Assembly: GCF_018873765.1 (NCBI RefSeq)
Contig: NC_057922.1
Coordinates: 12,661,563 to 12,725,562 of the forward strand
DNA: 64,000 nt
Direction: 5' to 3'
Source: Telopea speciosissima
Lineage: Eukaryota > Streptophyta > Magnoliopsida > Proteales > Proteaceae
The notes beneath the pieces were generated by a model. It did no database searches and was not told the DNA's origin. It saw only the letters and a program-made list of their open reading frames with translations. A program made the position numbers and the translations under genes. This document shows, one piece after another, positions 1-12,900 of the stretch (the stretch's first letter is position 1; each line of letters begins with the position of its first letter).

Positions 1-651
1 CTGATGCTCTCTTCTCTATGTAACTTGTCCATGATGGCAACTAATGGGAATTGCTACATTTATATAGATGGCGAGTATGGACCAAAACCCCGAAACAAAA
101 GCAAATGAGCCTCACACATAATAAGACACGATTACTAATAGGCCCATACAATACTTTACACAATAAGACGATTAACTAAAACCTATAAACCCATTAAGGA
201 GATCACCCAATTAGTATCTATCAAATAACCCACACAATGACTGGTGCATTATGTATAACCCATTCATATAAAAACATTTGAATAAGGTATCAAAATTCTT
301 GTGATCAAAACAAGGTCCGGTTGAGAACTGCCGATCTAATGAGAAATGATTGATGGTCTTATTCTAGTGCATTATTAGTTGCGTGTTATTTAAGCATATT
401 TGTTTAATTCGATGCTTTACATCACCTAAAGCCTAAAGAGAATGGAGGGCACGTAATTAAAGATGTCATTTGCGGTTAGTCATTAATCTAAAATTGAGGA
501 ATGGAGTTTTTTTTTTTTTTTCCTTAAAAAAAAATATTTAAATAGATCTCCTTTAGTTGACTAGTTTGTGGCTTCCACATGTCCAACTATTTTTGGGCCA
601 AGAGCATGATAATTAATTACTTGCTTTTGAATGTATTGATCCAGTTTAGCA
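1..651. other. AT-rich intergenic sequence
   Basis: No open reading frame with recognisable similarity and no RNA gene seen. The stretch is AT-rich with homopolymer T and A runs near 508-535. It ends at the target duplication of the first hAT-like element. Confidence 0.5.
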
Positions 652-659
652 AAACACAA

Positions 660-1300
660 GGGATGTAAACGGATCGAATTCGGTCGGATAGTGGCATTAT
701 CATATTCGTATCCGATTATATTCGGACGGATTTGGATAATATCTTATCGATTTTCGGACGAATTCGGATAATTTTCGGATAGTAATTTTTTGAATACAGG
801 TTCTCCTGAATGGATATGAATACGGATCGAATACAATTTTTTGACTATCCGTTGACATATTTACCGTTTTTATGATGAGGGTTAGGGTTGAGACTTGAGA
901 GTTCAGTAACTACCCTTTCTTCTACTCTTCTTAGTCTTTTATTCTCTTACGTTTTTAACTTTTGATTTTTTAATAGATATGTAATTCCATGTATCACATT
1001 GCATAAAACAATATATATAAACCAATAGCAAATCTAGAATAAGAATCACATTATCTTAACTTATAAATTTATAAAAATAAGATAACAAAATCCAATAAGG
1101 TAACTTAAAAGGATAGACAAACACTGAGTTATATTTTAGATATTGTATTACCATTGGGCTGCTAAACGAATCGGATAATAATCGGTCGGCTAGGAGGATT
1201 ATCATATTCGTATCCGATTAGTTTCGGACGGATTCAGATTCTCCTAAACGGATACGAATGCGGATCAAATATGAATTTACGAATATCCATTTACATCCCT
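660..1300. mobile_element. hAT-like non-autonomous element, 641 bp
   Basis: The left end starts GGGATGTAAACGGAT and the right end finishes ATCCATTTACATCCCT, so the termini are inverted repeats. The 8-mer AAACACAA lies directly on both sides (652-659 and 1301-1308), the duplication length of hAT transposons. The interior is made of repeated short modules around CGGATACGAAT and TTCGGACGGAT in both orientations, and it encodes no transposase. A shorter relative sits at 4412-4676. Confidence 0.8.
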
Positions 1301-1308
1301 AAACACAA

Positions 1309-4300
1309 CCATTAATGAACAAAATTGATGGACCAATAGTTCACTACTACCACTACTACAACAACTAATCACAAATAACAAAGCTTTTATGGGAGAAGGT
1401 TCCATGGGTAGGTCACTTGTAGATTTCTTTACTAGGTGATCATCGGAAAATTATCCTCAGGTTCTCTGCTCGGTACAGTTTCCTAGTACCTCTAATAAAA
1501 GGGGGAGTGGACTCCACCCAGGCAGTGTATTCAGGCAAGGGGTAAGGTCATCATTTCCATCCCCTGTAAGAGGAACTAGACAAACTGTATTGGACAGGAA
1601 CCTGAGAGGATAAAGATCCAATGATCATCTCTATGATTTGAGATGGGTGGATATATGAAAAAAATCTCGTTACACCATTTTTCCTTTTCTAATGCCATGG
1701 AAGTTGGTATAGAGATGAATGAATGACTAATTGATGACAGGGAGGAACAAAAGATAATTAATGTATCTCATCACAATTTTAGTATAATAAATCTAATCTT
1801 ATTATTTTTGTTAATTTATATCCATTTGTCAAGCTTCATGCTAAATAGTCTTTGTCATGTGGAAATTCATAAAATTTTGTAAAATCTTGCAAAAGTTTGC
1901 TCGACCAATATGATAAAAAAAATAATATCATAAGGTGAATTAGAAGGTTTTGAAATTCGAGTGTCCATACAGACCCGAGTCTCTGATTAATCTTCTTTTG
2001 AGTTTTCCATCTTATCTCCTCTGCATGTTAAATTAATTAACACTTAAGCTACATCGAAAAATCATGTAAAAGTAAAGTTCTTTAAAAAAATACCTAATCA
2101 ATATTTAAAGCACAAGCTAGGAGGAAAATTCAATCATAATAAATGTTACGGTCGAGATGTCTCACCAATTTTGAGATTTGGGCAATCCAAGGAGCATCTT
2201 ATTTATCTGATAGTCAATTTTGCTATACTCTGTATTTTTTAAATTAGATATGTTATGAAGGGTACACTTTCTTGATGCGCTATTAAAAAGAGTTTCCCTA
2301 ACAACTACAATCGCAAAATCACCATTAAAACCAAGTGTTTTAGTATGTTAGTTCCATTTTGCTACATGGCCACGACTAAAAGCTTATTATGTTAATCATG
2401 AAAGTAGCATTCTCAATATTTAGCAAATATATTGATGCAAATTTATTGACGGGATTATTACAAGTTTAGCTACTTTAGCAGCATGGCCAGTTACTCCAGA
2501 TTTATAGGTTAAGATGTTATATGACAATTAATCAAGTTAAGCCCTTAACTTCATTAACATAAAACATTTGAGGAAATTTAAAAAAAAAAAAAAAAACACA
2601 CCCAGGAAATGGATGAAGAGGAGGAGCTTCAACGAGAGAGCATGCCTTACAAACCTTTCAGAGTAAGGACTATAAAAAGACTCAAAATAGGCACTAATAA
2701 GATCCATTTCCATGTTGCAAAAGGTATCATATCTTGGACTCAAAGTACTTCGATTGCTTCTTGCAATTCTCTAATGTCCACTTTTTCCTTTTCCTTTTTG
2801 GACAAATTCTGTTCTCCACTTTATGTCATGTACTCAAAATGGAGTAACCACCACCGTACTTTTTTTTCTCACTCTCTTCAACACTCACTCTCATGCAGTC
2901 TCATGATTCTCTAAGCACTCATAATCTAAGAAAGAGATCTAGAGATAGGGATATATTTGCAATATCAACAATTAATAAAGTAATTAAGGTTGGACAAAAA
3001 CCATAACCTTATTTTTTCGGTCATTTTAATATAATAAAGTTATTTTTTTTATAAAAAGTAAATTCTATCGATCATTAATTTCATATCAATATTGTATCAA
3101 ATAATTTAATTTTTTGAAAGTCTTTTTTTTATCTTAAATAAAATTTGAAAATAAAAAAAGGAATAATTAAAAGAAAGTTATAATTTCTTAATTCACCACT
3201 TTTGTGATAATAAGTTGTACCCTATATTTAATTAGTTAAAAAAATGATAAAACTTTTTCATGCAGTTCTCCTCACATATGGATTTTTTTTATTAGTTTAA
3301 TTTTCCCCTAACCATGTGAGTCTCACGTGAATGATTCTATTCTTCGTCCTTCTATTGGTGTGACGTGAAAGATCCTCCACATTAGTGATATGGAATTCTA
3401 TTTAAAAAAATAGGAAAAAAGAAATCGTGTGCACTTGCGTTTCGTTTAGACACAAAGGAACATAAAATGATGGCCTCATCCCTATGGAAAGGCAAAAACC
3501 CCGCCACCCATGGTGCAAGGGTCACGCGTGATGCAACCAAATAACATTTTTTTTTTTTTTTTAAAGCACCATTCTTTTAATCGAAATAAATAAATAAATC
3601 AAAATCAAAGAAAGAATAAACAGATGAAGAATTTATTTTTCCATGTCATGAACTCATGATGCCTTTTTTGACAGATTTATTGTGTCGGCAACCCAATGAA
3701 ATCCTCTTCTTATTCATCGCAAGTTAAGTCGGACTTAACGGCTGTTAGGCATTTGTCGCTTTCTTACCCTTCTTTTTTTTAAATATTAAGACTTTTCGTA
3801 GTATGATTGGCATCTTCGCGGCTCTTTGTATAATATTAATCCGAGGGTACTTTAGTCATTTGACTTCGATGTGCATTTTTTGTTGCTTTCACCTCCCAAA
3901 ATAAATATATTGATAAACTAACCCAATCATCATTTTGGTTTCACACACTATTGCATCTGATGACATGATCGGCATACATGGCTGCTGACGTGGCTACACA
4001 CTATTGGATATCCTTTATTCTCTTTCTTGCTTTTGTCAATTCCCAACATCAAATCAGATATTTGCCACGTGACAAAAAGAACCCTCTTTTGTTTAAGATA
4101 AATATGGAAGGTCCAATGGATAAATATAGTGCTTAAATGAGTGAACTCTATAAGCAATGGGAGAGTATTGATGTGGATGGACTAACTATCCATATATCCA
4201 CCTCCCCCGGCCCATTCACATGCTTCAATGGATTATTTTAATCATTATTGTACGTAAAAGAAAGTCCAATTATATTATAATAAAAATATTAAAGTTTTCT

Positions 4301-4403
4301 CATTTGAAGATGTGGACTTTTAAGCCTATATGATGGGCTAATTTTGGAATTAATTAGTATATCATCCAAAATTATGGAAGAAACCTCTAGATTACAAAAC
4401 ATC
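1309..4403. other. AT-rich intergenic region without a supported gene
   Basis: The small open frames here (for example 2609-2914) look like chance: low complexity, no domain, no splice structure. 3420-3550 resembles the core of the MITE families described below (an AAATGATGGCC block, then a GGAAAGGC block), but its ends could not be fixed. Confidence 0.45.
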
Positions 4404-4411
4404 ACTAAGAC

Positions 4412-4676
4412 CAGGGATGTAAATGAATAGTCAAAATCCATTTTCATACCTGTGTCCGTATTCATTTAACACTATCCAAATCTGTCTGAAAACTAAATAG
4501 ATGCAAATACGGATAGACTATAGCTATCTAAAAAACTATATTTGCATGTAAACGGATCGAAGATCCGTATCTATGTCTGTATCCGTTTAGCACTATTCGA
4601 ATCCGTCCGAAAGCTAAACAGATACGGATACGAATATAGCACTATCCGAGTCGAATCCGATCCATTTACATCCCTA
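4412..4676. mobile_element. hAT-like MITE, 265 bp
   Basis: The termini CAGGGATGTAAATG and CATTTACATCCCTA are inverted repeats. The perfect 8-bp duplication ACTAAGAC flanks them (4404-4411 and 4677-4684). The interior carries the same CGGATA and ATCCGT modules as the 660-1300 element, so the two belong to one family. Confidence 0.85.
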
Positions 4677-5415
4677 ACTAAGACACTAACCATACCAGTG
4701 CCTAATAATAGAGAAAATAAATCCCATGGCCAAATTTTAGAGAGAGAAAATTTTCTCTTGGCCTGGTTCCTTGTAATTGCCAAATGTGGTAGTTCATGGG
4801 CCATAAAAATGGTAGATTATGGAGACTAGTATGGTCAAACCCATTGTGTCTAGCTTGTTGCAAGTCTTGTAGAATGCTTCTGACCTTCGGTGGCAACATG
4901 TTCTATGTAATACCATAGCTCACAAATACACAATGAAACTAAGAATTAAATAGGACCACAGTGGTCCACCCAACAATGGATGCAGTGATGGAATCAAAAT
5001 AACCATCACACACTAACACAAGTTGATCTATAGTAGACAATGACTGATATCCAATGCGACATAATGCCTAAAAGAGGATTATTAGGAACATTAGAAGTCA
5101 AAGTATTGCAATTGGGTTCACTAACCCACTCACACATTCTGCGAATAACTACACTTGGGGAGAAGTCAACACATTTGAAAACACATGTATTGTTAAAAGA
5201 TCCAAATATAACGATGGGAGGAAAAATCGTGTGGTTTTCGCATTTAGATATAAGAGCGTATAAAATTACCATCCAGCTAGTTCTTCTTGAAATAAAAAAT
5301 CTCATCCATGTTGATGGTTCTATGCATATTCTTATTGGCTCTCACACTGATGCAGGAACTACACCACCAAGCAGCGATTTCTTGCCCCTTCTTGATTTAT
5401 CCTTATTAAGAGAAT

Positions 5416-5556
5416 GGGAAAAGGATGGGCACGTTGCAGGGATACCCACCCTATGTCTATCTCTCTCCTCTCCCTTAGGGAAAAAGACCACTCTACTCCT
5501 CTCATTGGTCAAGACTGTCTGTCTACTTGGAGTGGGTGGCGTGCCCAACCTTCTTC
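5416..5556. mobile_element. Mutator-like MITE, 141 bp
   Basis: The left end GGGAAAAGGATGGGCACG matches the reverse complement of the right end (GAAGAAGGTTGGGCACG). TTAAGAGAAT is repeated on both sides (5406-5415 and 5557-5566). The element lies inside an open frame at 5040-5603 that has no recognisable domain, which argues against that frame being a gene. Confidence 0.75.
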
Positions 5557-5655
5557 TTAAGAGAATTTATACCATAATCACCTTACCACGACAAAAATGG
5601 TAACCCATCCCAATACGTGAAAATAATGGGTAGTTACATTAATTACACCCCCCCC

Positions 5656-5686
<31 letters not shown>

Positions 5687-6529
5687 TACTTATTTAACAC
5701 TATCATCACAAAAGTAGACTTTGAAAAGAAAGATCAATGCTCATCTTCCTCAGACAAGAAAAGTGATTGTGCGGATTCTAACTCAATAGCCAGCTCTTCC
5801 TTTAGTATACAAGCCATGTGAATTTGGTCCATGTCTCATAATTACCATCTCACCCTCAATAAAATCATTTATTTAGATTTTTTGAGGATTATTTCGTCAT
5901 TTTAAAATCACTCCAATGATGCCTAGAAATGTATCTTTTCGTGTTTCATTGAAAGAAAATAAAATTCATTCAAGTAATAGTAGAAAAATAGCATTTACAG
6001 TAAACCGATAATGGATAAATTTGTGTTTAATATGGTCTTCCAATAAATATCTGTTACTAAAATCAATAATGTATATGAATGGGTATTATATACTAACGAC
6101 ACATCATGTTACAAGGACTTGTTTTGTATTAGGTTTAGGTAAAAGCTTAAATAATGCAAACCAATAAAAAGCCTATATATGAATAATCATTTTCTTAGAA
6201 TATTCAACTCAAAAGCTTAAGCTATTAGGTGGTGAGATCCAACTAGTATATAATCCGAGGTCTCAAGCTTAGAGAATGTCAGATTATTTCACAACACTCC
6301 ATTCAAATGTGAATCTTCATGGATGGCTATATACGTGGCACAATGGTCCCTTATAATTGCACTGTACACACAAAAGCTTAAGCTATTAGATGGAAATGCC
6401 CAACTAACATATTCATAGAAATTGCAAAAAACAGTTCATGTGAGATCATTCTCAACGCTCCCCTTGTTGTCTTCCTTTGGTGACACGTATGACACCTCTT
6501 TAGTGGTCATAAACAAATATATCATTAAT

Positions 6530-6674
6530 GGGATAAAGTTCTTTGCACTGGGGGCGAGGTGCGCTCAAACACACGGGGTAGGCGAAATGACCAGCCCACC
6601 CCCCCTAATGACCCAAACCCCACCTCTGTCCGGCCCCATGTCTTTGGGCACAGTCGGACAGAGAACGTGCGCAC
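6530..6674. mobile_element. Mutator-like MITE, 145 bp
   Basis: A perfect 9-bp duplication ATCATTAAT flanks it (6521-6529 and 6675-6683). The ends are imperfect inverted repeats (GGGATAAAGTTCTTTG against GTGCGCACGTTCTCTG). The core contains the GAAATGACC block shared with several other MITEs in the window. Confidence 0.8.
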
Positions 6675-7242
6675 ATCATTAATATAGTAGATTTGTATTT
6701 TACATTTTATGGTAACAAGTTCAAGTTTTATGGATTCAAGTTTACAACTGCAGATCATTTCATTGCTTCAAGCCGTCCATGGCGTTTTCCAATATTTTCT
6801 ATGCCAACATGGTGAGAATTAGCTTGGTGGTTTCCAATTGTTGTAAAACCCAACTCATGAGAATTCTTGAGAAAATTATCAACAAAAGCAAACTTTCACC
6901 TATCCTTCTTCCCTAACTTTTTAAATCCCTATATTAGCTTTCAATTACACATTTTCACTAATAATTTTCGCTTCATCTTTAAATTCTTCTCCTTAAGTAC
7001 TTATTAAGATGATGTATTAACTACATATGCCAAGGTCTTCTTAGAAGTCTTTTTGACTGAAATATTTTACCTCCACTATTATTTTTATTCACCTCCAAAC
7101 TCCCTTTCACTTCTTCTCTATCGTGACTTGTTGGTAAATCTCAGATAAGGAGTAAGCTGCAGAAGAAAAAGAAAGCCATTTGATTATTTTTAAGGAATAA
7201 ACAACCTCACAGATAACATGTAGTTTGTATTCAAATCTTAAA

Positions 7243-7415
7243 GGAGTGAGTTTCTCTCCACCCACGGTGAATGAAATTCTATTCACCGAGGGGTGGGAGA
7301 GGGCGAGAATAGGTATCAGGAGGGTATTTTGGAACATACTAAAACCCTAGAAGGGGTTTGTGAACCTTAGGATGGTGGGTGAACCGTCCTCTACGGATGG
7401 AGGAAAACTTTGTCC
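7243..7415. mobile_element. Mutator-like MITE, 173 bp (family with CTCCACCCA ends)
   Basis: The termini GGAGTGAGTTTCTCTCC and GGACAAAGTTTTCCTCC (right end reverse-complemented) pair with each other. The 9-bp flanks AATCTTAAA and AATCTCAAA match at 8 of 9 positions (7234-7242 and 7416-7424). The interior is closely similar to the element at 58589-58762, including the block ACATACTAAAACCCTAG. Confidence 0.8.
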
Positions 7416-7535
7416 AATCTCAAATGCCTTTTTCATATTGAAGCCCCTTGACTTAACTACTGGTAAATCCATCCCTATGCGGCTATGCCCTGTGCCATAA
7501 CTTTATGATCCTTACCACAATTACACCATGGATCT

Positions 7536-7657
7536 TTATCGCCCCCAATATTGGGGGCGCTGCTACGTTGTGTGCACAGTAGGCCCCATTGTGCACACAT
7601 GGGCGCTGCTGCACCGCACGATGCGCACAGCAGCGCCCCCAGTACTAGGGGTGATAA
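7536..7657. mobile_element. GC-rich inverted-repeat element (probable MITE)
   Basis: The left end TTATCGCCCCCAATATTGGG pairs with the right end, which reads TTATCACCCCTAGTACTGGG when reverse-complemented. Both continue into GGGCGCTGCT. The arms can form a long hairpin. No convincing target duplication was found, so the superfamily is open. Confidence 0.6.
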
Positions 7658-8073
7658 TTTTCCTTACACCATAACTAGCTTAAAAAAAGAAAGATCTGCA
7701 TAATAATAGATAATAAAGAGTCCTTTAACATAAAAACACAAGGAACCAGTGAATAACCCCACCATATTGCAAGTGATACATTGACCCATCCGTATCAATA
7801 TATTACATAATTTTTAAGTCAATATTATCATTTTAATATCCATACGATCATCCTCAATCCAACAAGGTCTGGTGTTTGATGCATGTGAAGTGGGTTGATC
7901 AATTTTGTAGTAAATTTTCTATCTACATATAAATTTAGTCTAAGTTCGTATTAGAATAATTTAATGTGTTAATTTGTCGAGTAATTCCATGAGAGATTTA
8001 AGAGAATGTGTACCATAAGATTCAGAGGGTCCATGTACAAGTAAACATAAGTATTAAAGGGATAATATATCAA

Positions 8074-8362
8074 TTTTTTTTTTTTGGATAGAAAAGAAAT
8101 CTATTGATCAGAATGGAAAACATTCCTATGGCTTAGGATAGACTCACAAGCTATACAAGGATCGGAACTAGGCCAAACTATCATTTTCGTAACAGACAAA
8201 ACCCTCCTGTCAAGGAAATCCGCAACACCATTCGCGGCACTTGAAATAAAAGCAAAATAACATTCATCTAGATAAGTAACCAAATGTTGGATATCCTCTA
8301 TGATTGGTTGAACCAAGAGGGGAAGAGAGGGAGAAGCAACACTCAAATTCTCAATACGCATT
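8074..8362 (-). mobile_element. 5'-truncated L1-type LINE, 3' end only
   Basis: On the minus strand an open frame (8361 to 8101) encodes the end of a LINE RNase H domain, with VADFL and IVWPSSDP. These align with VADTL and MIWPSSTP at the 3' end of the full LINE at 52-58 kb. A T run at 8074-8085 is the poly(A) tail seen from the other strand, preceded by the same CC-poly(A) junction as in the full copy. Only the last approximately 290 bp were inserted, a normal result of target-primed reverse transcription. Confidence 0.75.
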
Positions 8363-9207
8363 TAAGAGATGGATTTCAAATTGACGTGAAAAAAAAGAAG
8401 AGTAACGTGCCATTGAGGGACAATTTGGGTATTTGATAAATTCCCCCTTGATTCAATGAATATGTATTAATATGAGATGTATTTTTTATCATGTAAAGCT
8501 GGAAATCTACCTAACATCGATAAATCAATCTAATACCAGCATGACTCTCTCTGGTACCGATCCCATAGTTAAAAGCATCAAGTACTCTTATATTATCAAT
8601 TCAGAGAATACATTGTTAATTAAAATAAGGGAGAAAGTTTTATGTGGGGCAATGTGCACCTTACACTTAGACACACAAGGGGGTGAAATGACTGCTCCGC
8701 TCCGAGTGAAATATGGTAATGACCGCCTTGATGATGCTGCTGTTCATACTCCCATTTGCCCTCATGCACCTGCAGGAATGTCAATAAGAAACCCCTTTAT
8801 ATAAAATAGGGTCCTTCTAAGCGCCACTATGCCTAGTGAAATATAATGCTTCACTATTTGTCACTTGATAGTATATGGGTTCCCATGGAACAAAGGACTC
8901 CACATACATCTCAGTGACTAAATTTTAATCCAAAGTGAGCTAGGAAAGTTGCTCAAACTCTAATTTAAAATTTTAGTAAAATTATCAAAATACCATTAAA
9001 TGGAGATGAATATAAATACAAAATGGCTTCTTTTGTAATTTTAGCTACTTCTTCTACTCATCTTAAGCTGAAATTGCATAAATGAAATGTTTGTCTCATT
9101 TCTTGTCACATGGATTAATGCATGTACTGTCAAATGCCAAATAGTGAAACATTATACTTTACTAGACATAATGACAGGAAGAAGACCCTATACAATAATA
9201 AAACTTT

Positions 9208-9372
9208 GGGAAAGAGAATGCCCCAACACCCATACATGGGGGCGGGTGAAATGATCACCACACCCCCAGAAAATTCTGTTTTTCCATGGGGGCATGATGG
9301 TTATTTTGTTCACCCTTCTGTTTGAGCGCACAGGCAACGCACTACACGCGCCCAGGTAGACTTCTTTCTCCC
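9208..9372. mobile_element. Mutator-like MITE, 165 bp, upstream of the VIN3-like gene
   Basis: It begins GGGAAAGAGAATG and ends CTTTCTCCC. The flanking 9-mers TAAAACTTT (9199-9207) and TAAAAGTTT (9373-9381) differ at one base. The core carries GGGGGCGGGTGAAATGA, the module shared with other elements here. It lies about 610 bp upstream of the VIN3-like start codon. Confidence 0.75.
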
Positions 9373-9381
9373 TAAAAGTTT

Positions 9382-9984
9382 TTACATAGCCTAGGTTCCG
9401 TGTAATGGTCATTAGTAAGGCATTGGGTGCACTGAAATTGTCAAAATAATCCACAAACTTTTGAGAAATCATACAAAACCCTGTTTTTTTTCCCCCCTTT
9501 CCCTATGATTTTTATCTCATCTTTCTCTTGGTCTGTCACGGACATAACGACGCTGAGACGGGAAAAGGAGACATGCAGCCGTTTTTGCCCTTCTGCTTAA
9601 GCCTTATTTATTGGCCCTTTTCCTTCTTATCTTTTTCTTATATCAAGATTCAACCATCTCTCTCTTTCATTTTTAGAGAGGGGCCCGAATCTCCTTTCGC
9701 TGCTCGGGGCTGAAAAGCCCAAGGAGAGGACCCAGTCATTCATGGATTCCTTCGTTGTGGCGAAAATTTCTTGTGTCTTCTGGGTATTTTGCATCTACGC
9801 GTATTTCTCTGTTATTATCTTGTATAATATTTTTCTGGGTCCATGTTATTATGCTTTCCTTCGGGTTTTTTTTGTTGCTCCCTTTTTGTTCCTATGTTTT
9901 GAAGTTCTATTTCTCTCAGGAGGAGGAGGAGGAGAGCTGTGTTTTTGTGGTAATGTGATGGAGAGATTGCGTAGATATTGAGCT
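9382..9984 (+). promoter_or_regulatory. 5' flank and leader of the VIN3-like gene, with a possible uORF
   Basis: Pyrimidine-rich sequence (9480-9530 and 9590-9670) and a CTCTCTTTCATT tract resemble a plant core promoter and leader. An ATG at 9742 opens a 79-codon frame that closes with TGA at 9979-9981, three bases before the main ATG at 9985. If transcription starts upstream of 9742, this would be an upstream ORF just ahead of the main frame. No transcription start can be read from sequence alone. Confidence 0.4.
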
Positions 9985-12900
9985 ATGGATTCTTCTTTCG
10001 CTGGTAAGATTTGTTTCTTTTTTATTGTTTACGATATGGGTTTCCTCGATTAATGTGTTTTGGATTTTGGTTAGCTTGGGTTGCTGGAAGATTTGACTTG
10101 TTTTGTTTGGGAGTGATGAAACTCGAAATCTTTGATATTTGCATTCTTGATTTGCTGTGATTTGTGTTGTTTGTGATGCTGCGATGAAGGTTTTGTTTGC
10201 TTGATGTGTATAAAACTTTCCCTCCCCGAAAAAGTGTTTTGGGTATCTGCCAAATTGTGATCTTTGTGTTATTCATTAGTCTTGGATGTTTAGATTCTTT
10301 GAAATTAGAAAGAAAATTGTGGCTTATCTATGTGTTTTCCCATCTCCTTCCCATTTTCTACTTTATAAAGTTCCTTGTTTGAATAGAGGTTTTTCCAAGG
10401 TCTAGTCTTTAAATGATTTTTGCGGTTTTAGTTTTTATGGTCATTATCAGTGAGCATGCCATATATATTCCTTTACCATGAATGCTAGTTTTGTAACTGC
10501 ATTTGATGTGTTAAAAGTGGTTGAACATATGAGGAGTGGGCTGTTTGTTGTTTATTAACTCCTCTACTTTTAAGATAGGGTGGGTTGGGTTCTAATGGTT
10601 GTAGGGGAGGAACATATACTATAAATGAAGTTGGGCATCTTTAATAGTGCAAGTTACCAGTTCTAATCTCGTTATGTGTTTCTGAGTGTTTCACAGCTTG
10701 AAGAAATTGCACTGGCAAGATGAATTTAGTACGAAATAACATAATAATTCATAGCAATTGTTATTTTCCCAACTCACTCTTGTTTGATTCAACTAGGAGG
10801 AGGAAAGAATGACTGTGATTCCAATTTCTAATTACCAATGATGACTCTGTGACCCCAAATTCTAATTACCAATGATAACTCTGTGACCCCAAATGCTAAT
10901 TACCAATGATGACTCTGTGATCCCAAATGCTAATTAGTAATTACCAATGTATGCATTCTTTCTTGTTTTTAGTAACCATATAGCATTTTGCTCTTTTTAT
11001 CATGTTAGCCTTATTGGATTATGGTACTTATCATCTTTAAGAGGAACAAGGGGTATATAAGGGTATTGAGAATTTAGGGTTTAAAGATTTTCCTTTATTG
11101 TTAACATGCATGAACTTATTTGGTTAAATTACTGATGTATTTTCATGTCTTTACATTATCCTTTTTGTTCTTTTTCTTTGTTTTTCAATATTTTATGGTT
11201 ATAATAGCTAATGAGCTTTCTTTTGTTTGGTTCTTGAATGGGACTTTGACAGTTGTAATGTTATAAACCATCATTTCTCTGTTGTTCAGGATTTGTGCTT
11301 GATCCATCAAAGTGCAGTAAGTTGAGTATGGAGGAGAAGAGAGAACTTGTGTATGAAATATCGAAGTCGTCACATGGTGCCCCTGAAATGCTACAGTCAT
11401 GGAGTCGTCGGGAGATTTTACAGATTCTCTGTGCAGAAATGGGGAAAGAACGAAAGTATACTGGCTTGACAAAGTTCAAACTGATAGAGCAACTCCTCAA
11501 AATTGTATCTGAAAAGAAGTCTGGAATACCGGTGGATGGTGCTGAACCTGAACCACGGCCTGCACCTGCTAACAGCCAAAGCTCTTCCAAGAGGCAGAGA
11601 AAAACTGATCATCCTTCCAGACTGCCCATTGTGACAAACGATACAATCACCATCGATGGTGATGGAGATCAAGGTAAATCTGTCTTCTGCCCAAATTCTG
11701 CTTGCAAAGCTACCATACAACGACAGGATGCATTTTGCAAGAGGTGCTCGTGCTGCATCTGTTATAACTACGATGACAACAAAGATCCTAGCCTTTGGTT
11801 GGTTTGCAGCTCGGAACCTCCCTATGAGGGTGATTCATGTGGACTATCATGTCATCTTGATTGTGCTCTTAAGCACGAAAAAGCTGGCATTGCTAAGGTT
11901 GGGCAACATGGAAGACTCGATGGGAGCTTTTACTGTGTATCTTGTGGAAAAGTGAATGACTTGCTTCGGTAAATCTTCTCTGTGTTTTTCTTCTTAGTTT
12001 CTGTGACAAGTTATGCTTCCTTGTGGAATTTCTTTTCTTTATTCATTCTTTTTTTCTTTCTAATGAACTTCATTTTGTGTCGTGTGCACATGTTTTTGTT
12101 TGTTTTTGTGTGTGTTGTGCTGTTCGTGTAATTCTGAGGTTTCTAAATCGGCTGAAATGATTGAATGATTGGAATTGATGAATAAAATGATAGGCCTGGA
12201 GAGTGATAAGCTAAAAATAAGAATTGTGTCTAGAATTGTTAGAATTAGTCTTCCTAATTGATGGAAATTTTTTTTAACTTCGTGTAGAATAACGATTGTC
12301 TTCCTAAGAATTTTAAAAGGCCTTACAGGAGTCAGGAGTCAGGAGTCAGGAGTCAAAATGCGAAGAAAATTTGCAGTTTAAGTACAGAATTAGCCAAGTT
12401 AGAGTGAGTTTTCCTTGATAGGTATTGAAAGTACAAGAATGTTTAACTTTAATCTACTATCTATGTAATAGAGCTGAATTACTAGGGAATACAAGAATAA
12501 ACCAGACTTAAATGCTTAATAAGTTATAACTTAAATACTAAGGAAATACATTATGCTGACAGATTAGAAGTAGGGATCATGTCTGTGTTTAATGACTTTG
12601 CAGTCAACCTTTTCCCCTGTCAATCCAAGTACCATGTGAGACGTGGAAATTTCAATCCTGAGTGGGTAGCAGACTAGCAGGCTAGCAGCGGCCTAGGGGT
12701 TCAGTACCTATTCCAATGTATTGGAGCCTCTTTCTAATCTTCTGGTGTTCACTGTATAGGCTATGGGGTATAGGTCAGTTGCCAGCTAGTTGTTAGGCAT
12801 AATGGTAGTTTGCTTGATCAAACCATTAAATAAGATGCTGAAGAGTGAAGACCACTTCTTGTGGTTTATTTGGATCTTTTGGTTTTAACCTATGCATTTA

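Noticed and set aside
5040-5603. 187-codon open frame
   Set aside because: It contains a whole MITE (5416-5556) with its target duplication and shows no domain; most likely a chance frame.
10811-10951. CRISPR-like spaced repeats
   Set aside because: The 34-bp units are contiguous tandem copies without unique spacers, in a plant intron.
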